Below, in pieces: positions 10,480 through 23,060 of a stretch of 64,000 nt of DNA (position 1 is the stretch's first letter; each line of letters starts with the position of its first letter). The position numbers and the translations under genes are program-made. The stretch comes from Physella acuta (lineage: Eukaryota; Mollusca; Gastropoda; Physidae). The notes below the pieces were generated by a model. That model searched no databases. It worked only from the letters and a program-made list of their open reading frames with translations, and was not told where the DNA came from. Location: the NCBI RefSeq assembly GCF_028476545.1, contig NW_026733931.1, positions 62,001 through 126,000 of the forward strand. Direction: 5' to 3'.

Positions 10480-13400
10480 GAATAAATCGACGGAAAATGA
10501 GACCAACCAGAACCCTGAAAGGCGAGATTTGTTTCAATACAAAGTATGTATTAAACATTAAGATGTTAAAGATGTTAGACCATCAAAACTTTGTTCTAGG
10601 TCTAGATCTAGATCTAGATCTGTGTTTATAATAGATCTACTTTCAAACTGCGCCTTCTATTTTGGTACTTTTGGAAGTCAAGATATTGTCAATATTGATT
10701 TCGAATCTAATAAGTTGTTTGTGTTTTTTTGAATGAACAATCAAGTAAGACTTAGTAAGATCTAGTTAAACCGTTGGAACCATATATATATAATTCAAAA
10801 GACAAGCGGCTTTTAACACTTTTTTTTTCAAACTAATCAATTTTTAGGCAAGATTAAATTTGAAATTGAATTTTTAATCCTTCCCTGTCCTCTGGAAGTG
10901 TCGATTCTTCCGTAATGTTTCGTTTTCTTGCAGGATAATTCCAAAATTTAACACTATTTTTGTCCAGTGTTTTGCGTGTTTTTCATTGCACGTGGTAACA
11001 ACATTGAATTAAAATGCACACAATAATTTGATCCTACGCTGTTGTGTAAATGTTTATCTAGATTTCCTACAATCATTATTTTTCTGTTCAAGGAAAGTTT
11101 GATTACGAATCTTGCAATTCAAAAGAATAAAATCGTAAGTTTCTTCCATTCACCACTGCACTAGTGCGAAGTAAAAGAAACATTTTTTTTCGACATGAAT
11201 GAAGTTCGGGTGATCCTTGGTGACATTGGGCTTGGGTCGTTAAAACAGTAAGAGTTAATGTCACCGGACTAATACAATTTAGTAGAATTATTCTGATTTA
11301 AATAGCGTACATTTATAATTATCAGTCATATCCAGGCCTAGTCATTGTCTAGATCTAGTTTGCAGAAGTTAGAGAGAGTTAAACTGGTTCTCTTTATTTA
11401 CATTTTGAAAACTTGCCACAGCCATGTTTGTTTTGTTTTCCCAATCAATTTCATCAGGTTGAAACTAGACTCTAGACTAGATCTAGATACTAGTCTAGAT
11501 AGATCTATTCTGATATTATTATATTGATATAGAATTCTAGTTCTATCATGACTAGATCTAATCTAGATCCAGAAGTAGATCTAGATTCTAGAACCTAAGT
11601 CTAGAAGAAATTTTTCCTAGCCTCTAGCTAGCTTAAGGCTTAAGCTAGTCTAGATTTCATCATTCTTTATTCTATGATCATTCTGTCTATGAAGTCTGTG
11701 ACTGTGTGATCAGAGCAGCAATGTGCTGGCTATTGGCTATGATTTACTTAAGTCAGAAGTGTTGCATCAATTAAAAAACAAAATTTAGGCTTATGAGGCT
11801 TATGCAAATAGTAAAGGCTAATGCTAATAAAATTTGGGCATAGATCTAGCAGCTAGATCTCTGGGCCCATTAATTATTATTATAGCAAAGTGACTAGATA
11901 TCTACTTGGAAGAAGCTTCCCCCCCCCCCTTCAGAAAATGCAAAATGCAATGTCCTTAGTAGCTGTGCAATGGGCTCAAAAGGGCCATTTGCCTTTTAGC
12001 CTTCAGTTATTCTTCTGACAAAACTATCTGTACAGAGGTTGAGCAGTTGTGGGTCGTCGGAATTTGAGGGTTCATAGTATAGTTATATCCAGTAAAGCGT
12101 TCTAGTCTATAACTATAAGTAAAGTAAAAAATATATTTTAAAAAATCTATTTGAATAGCCTATTTAAATCTACTATTTAGGCCTAAGTATTATTGTGTTA
12201 ATACCTGTCCTATCATGACAACACTTAGCCCTAAACTTCGAACGTTTAGATGACAATAAAAACAAGGTTTTAAAGCGCTATGTGCATCTTCTTCAGGTTA
12301 GAATTAGCCATATTAAAATCTAAGTGAGGTAGGGAACCTATGTTTTACTGTTTTATACCAGTGTCCGATAATGCCACATTTATCATAATGGAATCTTTTT
12401 TAAAAATTGTTTAATTTGGCTCAGTTAACCTAAATACAAATTTGCCTTGCTAGATGGCAACACTGGTCCCACCATTGCCCTACCCTAACCATTTCTGACC
12501 ATCAGCACTAAACCTTAGATTAAAATACTACAAATAACCTAACAAGCCTATTTTCTGAAGAGTCATACATTGGTGATACCAAAAGTCAATACTCATTTCA
12601 TAACAATAAAAAATTAGGCCTGTCCTGGTGATTTAGTTTTTATAATTTTAAATTACAAAATGTTGTAGTTGTAGTCTGAAAAGTACTATAGTCTAAGACT
12701 AGGTCTAATGGACCTTTAAATTTTTTTGTAATTTATTCTTCAGTTTTAGACCTACTCACCTAGTTATGTGCCTAATTTGATTAAAAATTATTTTTGCCTA
12801 AACATAAAACAGCAATATTATAATTGTCTAATCTTTGAAAATCCTTATTGTTTTGTTAAGACTTAAATTAAGCTGAATTGTTTTAGGGATAAACAAAAAT
12901 AATCCTTTGCTAGATTGAATATGGCCTAGGCATATATAAATACTAAATACAGCTTTATGGTTTGTACTAAACAATATTGAAATAAATGAGTTTTTCCTGC
13001 CTGAATCACTTATGGAAAATGATGGCTAGGGTTGAATTAGAAGGGTAGTGATGCTAGGAAAGAGTTTTGATCATGTCCTGACCATATTTAAATAGTGTCA
13101 AATGCAATAACCTATTTGTTGACTATGACGTTTAAAAAAAAAGTTGTTTGGCTCCTTCTCCTTAAGTGTTCATACCTAGGCCTACACATCAGTACTGTAA
13201 AGAGATCATTTAATAGTTTATTATATACTATTACCAATTTCATCACAGTAAATTGTTTTAACAATTTTGTAGGTCCTACTAGCACTGTGTAATCATTATT
13301 TATAAATATAGTGCTAAGTAACCTTATAATAGTATTCTGTCTTTGGTTTTTTTTTACTTGTATAAAAAATATTTAACAATGGTAAAAAAATATGGGATAA

Positions 13401-15441
13401 CTTTTATAAAGCTTGTACATATGGGAAATTTTGTTAAGCCCATAAATAGCTTAAAACAAGCATTCCCCAAGTCTATGTATTCCATATATTTTCATAGCTG
13501 TTGTCTTTTAGAACCAAAGAACCTGCAATACTAGCTTTATAGAAATAGAAGTATTAATATTTGAAAGATAAATGTAAATATTTAAACTCATAAGAGGATA
13601 AATCTATTTTTTTATGTTTTAGTTTTAGCCATAATAATAATACTATAGCTTTAACCCTGAAAGCTCGCTAAGCTACAATTGTGGCTTTGCTGTTACACAA
13701 CTTATAACGCGTAAGGCCACGTAGCGCACAGTTTAAGGGTTAAAAACTAACCATTTAGTATTTACCTCCAAATTAGAATTATTTTTGCTTCTCATTTACT
13801 GACATTACATGAAAATGACTCTGGCTTGATTTAGCTAGATTTTTTTTTTCATTTTTATTTGTCCTAGTATTCACAAGGCAGATTATATTTGCTACTATGT
13901 CAGCCATTAGTAATTTGTCACTCAATAATTTAACTTTATACCTTGAACTTATTATTATAATTACAAAATTGTTAATTATTAGCTTATGTGCTATAAAATG
14001 GGTTGTAAGATACAATTTCAAATAGATCAATGTATAGGTTGTGTCTAACAGGGGTTAGTGGGCAGGAGGACAATTTTAATGGCTGTCATAGGATGAATGT
14101 TTACAAATTTTGTTTCTAGAAATTACACAGTATTTGTAATTGTTTAATTTAACACTAGATGGTTTATTTACAATAACGGGAAAATTCTGCTTATCATGTG
14201 TGTTTCCTTGTTTATGTGGTCAGTTGCTTGATGGATGATTGGCCCACTCATCAGTCAAGATCAGCTTTTCAATGTGATAGCTAATCCACGGCAATAGCTC
14301 TTTCTTTTTGCCTTAGGCTATAGGATTTTTTTCTAGATAGTTTTGTACAGTTGTGTGAAATTGTAACATGATCAAAAGTAGGAAAAAAAACCTAATCATT
14401 TGTCCTAAGAATACTAGCCAGTTAACATTTACTTGAGTTTTTTGTTTTCATATATAAGCCTTAGAAGATGTTAAAATTGTGTAAGTACTTTCATGCAAAA
14501 TAAATTCTTATTCTGGCCTTGTTAAAACTATTTCATAATTCTACAGATATTTCTTCTGTGTTCTATATAAAATCTAGTCTAGATTTCACCTTATAATAAA
14601 CATCCCTCTAATCACAAATAATATTTTTAAAAGAGATATTTTAACATTTGTAAATGTATTATTTATTATATATTTATTAATATATAGGGTTATATAAGAT
14701 GTTTTTTAAATTTATTTTATATGGGAATTATTTGTCTACAAAAATGAGGATGTCTCTAATGAATGTTGGGAGTTCCATTATAAATCGAACAAAAAATTGC
14801 TCAGCTACGCAGTTTTGTGCAATAGCTATGTTGTAATCCTAGTTAAAACATGAGTGGTACCATCTGTTGTCATCTTACTGTTAGCCATCTGTTATTGATT
14901 TGTTTTCTGTATATTATAATTGGAGTTTACTTGCATTCACATTGCTTGCATTTTGTGTGTTGGTTATTTTTGGTTATAGATTTAGATGGGTAAGTTCTGT
15001 TATAAAATTACTTTTAGTGAAATTTATTTATTTTGTTGGGGTAGGAGTGTATATATTAAAAATCTTTTGTCAAGCACATTTTCATAGAAAGATTTAAAAT
15101 GGTAGCATATGGTTGATTTCGTACATTTCTTTTTGGTTAAATCTTGTGTACCTTATGTTTGTGAGCCTTGGTTGTTTCTCTTAATCTTCAGTAGAAGTAT
15201 TATTAGCAGCATTCTAGTTTGCATATTATTTACAAGAAATGCAATATTATTCAGCAACCATAATTTTACATAAGATAACCTTTTATGATAGTTTTTCTTG
15301 CCTGATACTTTTTTAGAATGGTGAGGTTGGATTTTCTCAAATTTGTATTTCCATTTGTTTGTATTTTTAAAAAAACTTTTGATGTTTTTTAAAACTTAGT
15401 AAACTTAGTTACTAAATTAAATTTCTTTTTTTCTTCTTTAG
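10480..15441. other. Region upstream of AKAP1 coding start, no coding exon recognised
   Basis: About 5 kb that probably contains the promoter, a noncoding first exon and first intron of AKAP1, because the coding start sits just behind an acceptor (AG at 15440-15441). I cannot place the transcription start. TCTAGA-rich simple sequence occurs at about 10600-10620 and 11340-11660. Confidence 0.45.
13651..13743. mobile_element. Possible piggyBac-like mini-MITE
   Basis: TTAACCCTGAAAGCTCGCTA at the left and CAGTTTAAGGGTTAA at the right give inverted ends bounded by TTAA on both sides, the target site of piggyBac elements. It is only 93 bp and contains GCGCGT-type islands in AT-rich surroundings. 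Single copy here, so tentative. Confidence 0.45.
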
Positions 15442-15479
15442 ATTTTATCACTTTAATACCTGAAGGTTTAACGACCATC

Positions 15480-18400
15480 ATGAAAGATTTCAGAGTACCT
15501 TTTACTCTGGCAGTTCCGTTGTCCTTAGCTTTGCTGGGTGTCTTATGGATTGTTAAGAGAAGAGCAGGGAAAAAAGATGGAAAGAAACCAGTTAAACCTA
15601 TCCTCAAGGACACCAAGGAGTCTGACTCTGAAAAACAAATTGAGGTTGAGAAAGTGGTTCAGACTAAACCCGTTGAAACAGAAGGCATTACTTTAACTCA
15701 AAGAAAAATACCAGACACCTTTGCCAGAGATCGTGGTAGCTCAGATCTAAGTTCTCCTGGTCTGAAAGCTGGAGTACTTGATAAAGAACTTATCTTGATG
15801 GCCACTCTTTCTGAAACCAAGTCAAAGGAATGCATAGTGTCAGGGAATTTTGGTCAAGGAGATTCTTTAAGCACAATTCAAAAAGAACAAATTGAAGAAC
15901 TAATCACCTCAGCAATGGGTGACGGTCTTCAAGAAGCTAAAGCTGTTCTGGCCAAATCATCCAACTCACTCTCTGCTTCATCAGATGTAACTGATACCTT
16001 TGTCTCAAGTCTTAATGTATCACTATCTTGTGGTAATAATAATGCTGATCTACCTGAGGCTCTTGAAGTTGTGGAAACAATATCTGTTGCTTCTGATGCC
16101 ACCCAAGTTAGCCAGCTAGAGCCTCATTTGCTTGAACCACTGAGTGAAGATGAAACAGCCTGTCTTGATCTAAACAAAGAACCAGAGATAAGTGTGTCCA
16201 ACATAAGCAGTGATTTGGATGATCACACATCTTTCCCTGAAGTTAGCAACCTTGTCACTGATGTTTCTTTCAGCTTCTCAGAAAGCATTACAAGCGAGAC
16301 CAACATAACAGAATGTGTACAATCTCCAGACTGCATTGATCCAGTAATTTCAGTTGAAGGAGATGGATCAGATAGTGCCCAGTCATTTAATGGCAGTGAT
16401 GGGGAGGATAGTGACATTGTTAAGTCATCAGACGCTCTTGATAGCAATCTGGATTTGAAAAGCGACCAGCAAGCCGAAACAAATCCCTGCCAGTTTGTCA
16501 CCCATGAGTCTTCTAACCACGCTCCTTGTTCTGAAAGTGCAAGCCACCCACCCACAGACAGTAACTGCACACCACCACCTTGTGACCAGCATGAGGCTGA
16601 GTCTGGAGCCCCAGAAACACCAGCTGTGGCATCAGTAAGCTTAGACAGTTTGCCTGAAATGTCCTCCGGCAAGGTGTTGGACTGGAGCACAGAATGCGGT
16701 GACCTAACTTTTAACACAGCCGCTGAAACATCTGTCTCCCCCTTGGATGTCAGCACTTCATCAAAGGGAGTTTTCGTCGCCAGCAACTTGGAGGTGTCTG
16801 ACAACTCTGACGCTGTTTCCTTCTCTAGCTACCATAGCAGCAGCAACGTGACTCAGAACTCAAGTGATCAACATCTGTCTCCAGCTGAGGAAAATAAGGA
16901 AGAATCCCCTGCTAAGTCCATCTCTCCTCTTTGTGATAACAATAGTGAGGTGAGTAGGGAAAGACCTTTATTGTCACTAGATATTTAATATTTTTCCATT
17001 TCTATGGGAAAAGGTATAAAATACAAGTAATTAAGTCAGTCATACTTCAAAAAATAATTAAAAATGAGATATATTGAAAAAACATTAAATGTGACAGACT
17101 GACATATGTACATCTGTAGTGATATTGGATAGGTCTGTTTTAGTAGGCCATTAATCAATGCATTCTATGATTAGTTAAGAAAAAATATGTATTTGTCTAC
17201 AGCATGCTACTGTAGGTTATTTGTATGAATAATTTTGTGTTCTTTTTCTAACAGTTTTTGTCAACCAGCAAATGTATTTATTTACTACAGACTTACAGGA
17301 ATAGATTTAAATGTTCACACAGTAAAGCTAGCTTTCACTAATCTTTTAAAACAAAAACTTCATACAGCTTTTACCTATCACCCCTTCCAATGGTGTGAGG
17401 ATTACCATAAATGTCATTCATTTATGGACATTTTTTAGTGAATTATTTTGATGCTAAAAGTCCTCAAAAAATTTAATGCGTAACAGTGCTGTATTAGAAA
17501 ACATAAGTATTATAAGTTACTAATCTTAAATTAATATTACTTTTAATAAAATAATAGTAATTTTCCATAATCTTTAGTATACAAATAGTAAATATGTAGT
17601 ATCAAAAGTAAACTTCTCTGCAATTGAAGTCCTATTTTATTTCTGATCTTTTGAAATAAAGCAATCACAATGGATGCGTAGGATATTATATATAGAATTA
17701 TGGAGGCTGTACAAAAAAGCCTTAGTTTGTCTTTTTAAAAAAACACTTAATTTTTTAATAAAAAAAAACTTGGCAGAAATTTCTGAATCACATCTTAGAC
17801 TAATATATTTTCACTAGCTGCATCCCGTGCTCCGCCACGGTAAATCTTTTTTAAATGTACCAACTTTGGAAAAGAACAAAACAAACAAAAACAACACAAA
17901 CACAAAAAACACAACCACAAACACAACACAACCACAACACAACCACAACACAACCACAACAAAACCACAACACAACCACAACACAACCACAACAAAACTA
18001 CAACACAACCACAATACAACCACAACACAACCACAACCACAACACAACCACAACAAAACTACAACACAACCACAACACAACCACAACTTCAACACAACCA
18101 CAACACAGCCACAACACAACCACAACACAACCACAACACAACCACAACCACAACTACAACACAACCACAACAAAAACACAACCACAACACAGCCACAACG
18201 CAACCACAAAACAACCACAACACAACCAAAAATCAACCACAACACAACCACAACACAACCACAACACAACCAAAAAACAACCACAACACAACCAAAAAAC
18301 AACCACAACACAACCACAACACAACCAAAAAAAAACAACAACACAACCACAACATTAGAATCACCACCAAACAACACGCTTTTTTAGGCGTCCGCGCCCA

Positions 18401-21400
18401 AAGACAGCCTTTCCAACATTAAAAATTTAAGTCACATAAATAGATCCTACTCCATAACTTACAATAAAACAATGCGATGCAAATGAATGTACGGCAAGTG
18501 GTGTTTACTTTTATGGTTCTAAGAAAACACATTGGCAATGTAATTAGAATTACCACCGAAAAACACGCTTTTCCCAGGCGTCCGCGCCTAGAGAGAGTCT
18601 TTCCAGCATTCTCTATACTATAATTATAAAATTTCACCATCTGTTAACACCAAAAAACAAAAACAAAAAATAGTGATTTTGAGAAATGATAGACTAATTA
18701 GAAAATAGTATAAATAATCTTAACATTTTTCTCTTTTAATTATGAACCTTAACATAGACTAATCAATGCGGTAGTAATAAAAAAAAAGATTAACTTAAAT
18801 TATTGTTGAGTTAAATATATTTTCAAATTACCTCCCTTGAAAAAATTACCACAAAAAAAAGTTGAATTAATTAGTTTTTTCGACCTACTTTTATGGAAAT
18901 GTATCCACTTTTTCTGGGAACCTAAACGAAAATGATATTTGACATTAATCTTTTTAATACGTTTTAGCAGTTTGCGTGTATTTAATATTTTCTTGACGTT
19001 ATGCGAAAGAGTAAAAACCGTGGCAATTATAAAATAGCTCTATGCTGCTATATAAACAAACCCTACTCTATTACTTATAATAAGACACTGCGATGCACTG
19101 AAAAGCACTGCATGGTGCGAATGTTTACTTTTATGGTTCCAAAAGCTATAGCGATGATAGAAGGAAGGAAGGACTGACACACGCTCAGCCCGCTTATATT
19201 ATAGATTTGTCAAAAAAGTAGTATAAGATAATTTTAACTCAGAAGTTGCTGTAACTCACTGGTGAAGAGTCCTATACAACCATATTGCCAATTGATGTAG
19301 CAGTAACAAACTTCATAATTTTAACACTTGCTCAAAACGTAGCTTCTGTTAGTTGTTTAACAACTTTTGCTACTTTATTTTACCTATTTTTCCCACAATT
19401 AATATTCACATTGAAATGCCTTTTTTACTCTTAGGGCTCTAATGATAGTGGTAGAGGAGGTAGTGAACATGATGTGGTCTGCCATGGAGGCGACTCCCTT
19501 GTTCATTTTGATTTCAACATGCCATCTGATTTGTGTGGACGCTTTATCGGAAGACAGGGCAAAAACATCAATTATCTGAAGAGTAAAACAGGGGCAAATA
19601 TCTCTCTTTCAAACAACCCCTTCACTGCAGATTTCCAAATTTGCCAAGTTGTAGGTAGGAAATACAAATTGTAAATTAATATCTGAAATTGAATAGCTAT
19701 GTGTAAGATCCTTTTTATGCAATTAACTGGCTGCAGATTAAATTGAGGTAGATTGGCAAAGCACATGTCAATGTATTGTATTAAAGTGGGGTTCAAATCT
19801 AGATGGTAATCCCATTGGATTTGGCTTATAGGATGTTCATATATTTCTCATAAAAACGTGTTGCTCTCAGTGGCTCACCATACTATGGTGGGTTAAAATT
19901 TATTTTAATTAAAAGCATTACATAGAGAAAACTATTTTTAAAAATTCATTGGTTGTTGAGTTTAAGATTCTTTCTTTGAAAACATCTCTAGTTGTTGGTT
20001 CAGCAGACTATGTACATTTTATCTGCTATCATTCAAGGTACACAAGCAGAAGTGGATGAGGCTCTGACCATGATTAGAAGGAAATTCCCATTAAATGAAT
20101 ATCCTCTGTTGACAATGGTTCCAATTAACATACCACAGACTCCACAAATAGAATATCCAGTAATTGTGTCTGATGTTATGCAGGTGTGTTTATAAAACCT
20201 TATTCATTCTAGTCATTCGTAATTGAGCTTAATGTTTTCATTTAATGGTTTTTTTTTAATATTATTGTTAGAATGTACTGATATAGAGTAGATTTTTTCA
20301 TTAGTCTGTCTTTTGACAGTGCGTGTAAATAAGATTTGATGTGATTTAGTAGTATAACGCTCACTTGCCAACCAGAAAGTCCAAATTTGGTACCTGGTCT
20401 CTCTGCCACCCCACCCGTATCCAATCCAGGTGTAGCAGTGCGCTGAGGAGTAAATAAAATCTAGGCAGAAACCCATGGGTTGGCAAAATATGTGAAAAAT
20501 GCTAGATTATTAGTCCTGTTGCAGTCTGAATAACTCAGGAGCAATGCTTGATCCAGTTTCTCCTCATGCTTAAATCTGTTTGGCACTAGAAGAACTTGTC
20601 ATTTATATCACACATTTATTTCTCAATTTTTTAGCTGAGTTTGCCAGAAGGTGTTTCTGTGGATGTTTACGTATCAGCCATTGTAGATGCCGGCCATGTC
20701 TTTGTCCAGCAGCCAACACATCGGTCATTCATGTCTCTTGAGAAGCTCACTTACTTCCTGAACACAGTGTATGGTCAAGATCCCACAGTCCCATGCGTCC
20801 CAACACCTTTAGAATGTAAGAGTTTTGTCTATTGTTATTTGCTGGATTACTTTTGATTAAATTAATACATAATACACGTAGTGGTAAGATATACATATTT
20901 AAACTGTAGTTTTAGATCATTTATATATTTAATAGTTAAAGGGTTTCTAAACTTTGTATCCAGTTATATTCACAACTCTAAAATTTTAGAATTTACAATA
21001 TTTATTTAGAAATTTATTCTAATACTTTGTATGATCATAAATTTTATTTATTCAGTTATCGATATGTCACTATGGTTAAGGTGGAAAATTTTTAATTATC
21101 ATTTTTAAAAGTTTATTAATGAGAAGTCCAGTTAAACAATCTTAATGGTTCATGTTATGAAGATATTTAAAGTATTGTCATTGTATCCCACTATTGTGAT
21201 TTTTAAGCTATTTGAATTGATATGCTCCCCAGGTGGCATCATCTGTGTCTGTGAGAATGATGGCTTCTGGTACAGGGCTATGATCATGACGCCAGAGAAT
21301 GAGAATGGAGAAGCTCAGGTCAAGTTTGTTGACTATGGAGGGTATGCTGTCATGCCTGTCACAAGCCTCAAACAAATTAGGTATGATGTAGAACAATGAT

Positions 21401-23060
21401 ACCATGGTTTTTTTTCAACTACAGAAAGGAAACAAAATTAAATTCTTGTAGTTGGATACTACTTCTTTTTGTTTGACTACCATCTTCCATGATTAATGAT
21501 AAAATGTTTCTGCTATTAAATATTATGTCTGGTGATATTGAAAAAATGCACAAACAGAATAGTAGGAAAATACAAACTAACTATACTGATATACTTTAAT
21601 TTTGTCATATTTTGAGGAAATATGTTTTATTATGCTACAGTGTGCCCTTGCACACTTTTCCATTGTGCATCTTTCCAATCACTGATATTGTGATTAGGGA
21701 TTCATAATCCCCTACCTCCCTTTTTTGTAGTACCAGTGAAATAAAATTCAAATGCCACTGATATATTGATTCTGATATTGATTTTAAAATGTATTTATTA
21801 TTTATTGTATTGCTTCTTACTTCTTTTTTTCTTTCTGTAGAACTGACTTTATGTCCCTTCCATTCCAAGCTGTTGAATGCTTTATGGCAAATATTACACC
21901 AAATCAGGGTGAGTGGTATTAAATCTTATAGATTAACAATTTAGTTTCCAGGATTTTTAAAACTATTTCTAATATCTCTATACTGTTCCTTCGACATTGC
22001 CCGTCACTTTTTTATATTATTTATTGTGAATGTAAAATAATAGTCCTTGTCATTTCTCAGTATATCTGGTTAACCACTTTTGTGATTTTATAAATTTTTA
22101 TTTTAGGTGAACAGTTTTTCAGTGAAGAGGCAACAATGGCTCTCGGCACCATGACATCATGTAAACTTTTGCAGTGTCAGGTTGTTGCGAGAACTGAAAA
22201 TGGCATTCCCTACATCCACTTGTATGAAATCAACCCTGAAACTAACAGCGTAAGCATATTTTAATCTTTCCTTCATCAATCTGTCCTTACTTGAGACTGC
22301 TATAGTTTTATTTTGTTAGATTTTATCAAGGGGTGGGGGCTTGTTTGTAACCTAGTATCACTAATAATGAAGCACAGTTTTAATGAGTAATTTTTTAAAT
22401 TTGACTTAAGGGGTGCAGCTAGTTTAACCCTTGACAGTTGCCTGATAGTAAAATAAAAAAAAAAATTACTAGCAATTTATTTAGTGATATTAGATCTGAT
22501 TTAAATGCCTTTGCATTTATATCTGCATATTTATAACAGTTATATTGAAAAAGAAAATAGTTTTTTAGCATCTAAAAAATGTTTTTATAGAAATATGATT
22601 AGAAGTAGCATTTTGTTTACATTTTTCTGGGATTAATGTAATATTTTTTTTATTATTAGTAAACTATTATATTTTACCTTATACATAATAAACTCAGAAC
22701 AGCTGTGTTTATACTGCTTTTTTTTTTTTTTAAATGTTGAAAAAATGTTGAAAAATGTTGTCTTTTTGCCTGGACGTAAGTCAAGTAAGTAAGGGGTTAA
22801 ATGTGATGTCACTATGCTGTTCATTTTACAAATGAAGCATCTTTAAGAAATAACTAAATATGAGCAAGTAGAGGTTTTTGTCTTTTTTAATAAAGAGTTT
22901 AAAGCTCTGAGAAAGCACTTTAATATTATATTATGTATGTACAGATTTTAAAGCAATTTGTATTTTACGATTAAAAACCTACCATGCTTTTTTTCAGGCG
23001 GTGATGATAAATAGGGCACTTGTAAACAGCAGGCTTGTCAGATGGATAGAGATTCTTTAG
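15480..23060 (+). CDS. AKAP1: AKAP1, mitochondrial A-kinase anchor protein with KH and Tudor domains
   Basis: Eight coding exons join in phase with GT-AG borders: 15480-16949, 19435-19654, 20038-20183, 20635-20815, 21233-21380, 21841-21908, 22107-22249, 22998-23060 (812 residues; the human protein is about 900). Residues 8-25 form a hydrophobic anchor followed by KRRAGKKDGKK, the outer-mitochondrial-membrane targeting type of AKAP1. The first exon encodes about 490 mostly disordered, acidic, Ser-rich residues; 132-160 (QKEQIEELITSAM..) could be the amphipathic helix that binds PKA regulatory subunits. A KH domain (about 510-580) has the RNA-contact loop IGRQG, and a Tudor domain (about 640-770) has KFVDYGGY. 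Both follow vertebrate AKAP1 closely, including HVFVQQPTH and LPFQAVE. The family brings PKA, phosphatases and mRNAs to the mitochondrial surface. The ATG lies 38 bases after an acceptor, so the 5' UTR is spliced. The third-exon acceptor (AG at 20036-20037) is chosen because it restores the KH sequence. Confidence 0.95.
17814..19205 (-). mobile_element. Nonautonomous Helitron in AKAP1 intron
   Basis: On the minus strand it begins TCTATAATATAAGCGGGCTG (from 19205) and ends with a hairpin CCGTG-GCGGAG-CACGG followed by GATGCAGCTAG and then T. TC start, hairpin, CTAG end and insertion between A and T are the Helitron hallmarks. It has no Rep/helicase coding sequence. Inside are an (AC)-rich minisatellite and two copies of a block with GGCGTCCGCGCC (about 18388 and 18580). 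Confidence 0.82.
17875..18358. repeat. ACAACACAACC minisatellite inside Helitron
   Basis: About 480 bp of CACAACACAACCACAA-type repeats of 9-12 bp with interspersed variants. It is open in all three plus frames and on the minus strand, purely through composition, so the long repetitive reading frames here are not genes. Confidence 0.92.
20330..20475 (+). mobile_element. Possible tRNA-headed SINE fragment in AKAP1 intron
   Basis: TAGTATAACGCTCACTTGCC resembles a tRNA A-box region and TTTGGTACCTGGTCTC a decayed B box about 40 bases later. No second copy of this particular type was found in the window, so this is weak. Confidence 0.3.

Noticed and set aside
16223-16804. 193-codon minus-strand frame
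   Set aside because: Shadow of the large AKAP1 coding exon on the opposite strand.
17795-18387. Reading frames rich in Thr/Gln/His (plus strand) or Val/Cys/Leu (minus strand) of about 80-190 codons
   Set aside because: Composition artefacts of the ACAACACAACC repeat inside a Helitron; open in all plus frames at once.
19992-20037. Upstream extension of the third AKAP1 coding exon to the AG at 19989-19991
   Set aside because: It would insert about 15 residues in the KH domain; the AG at 20036-20037 restores the expected QICQVVGTQAEVDEAL continuity and the phase.
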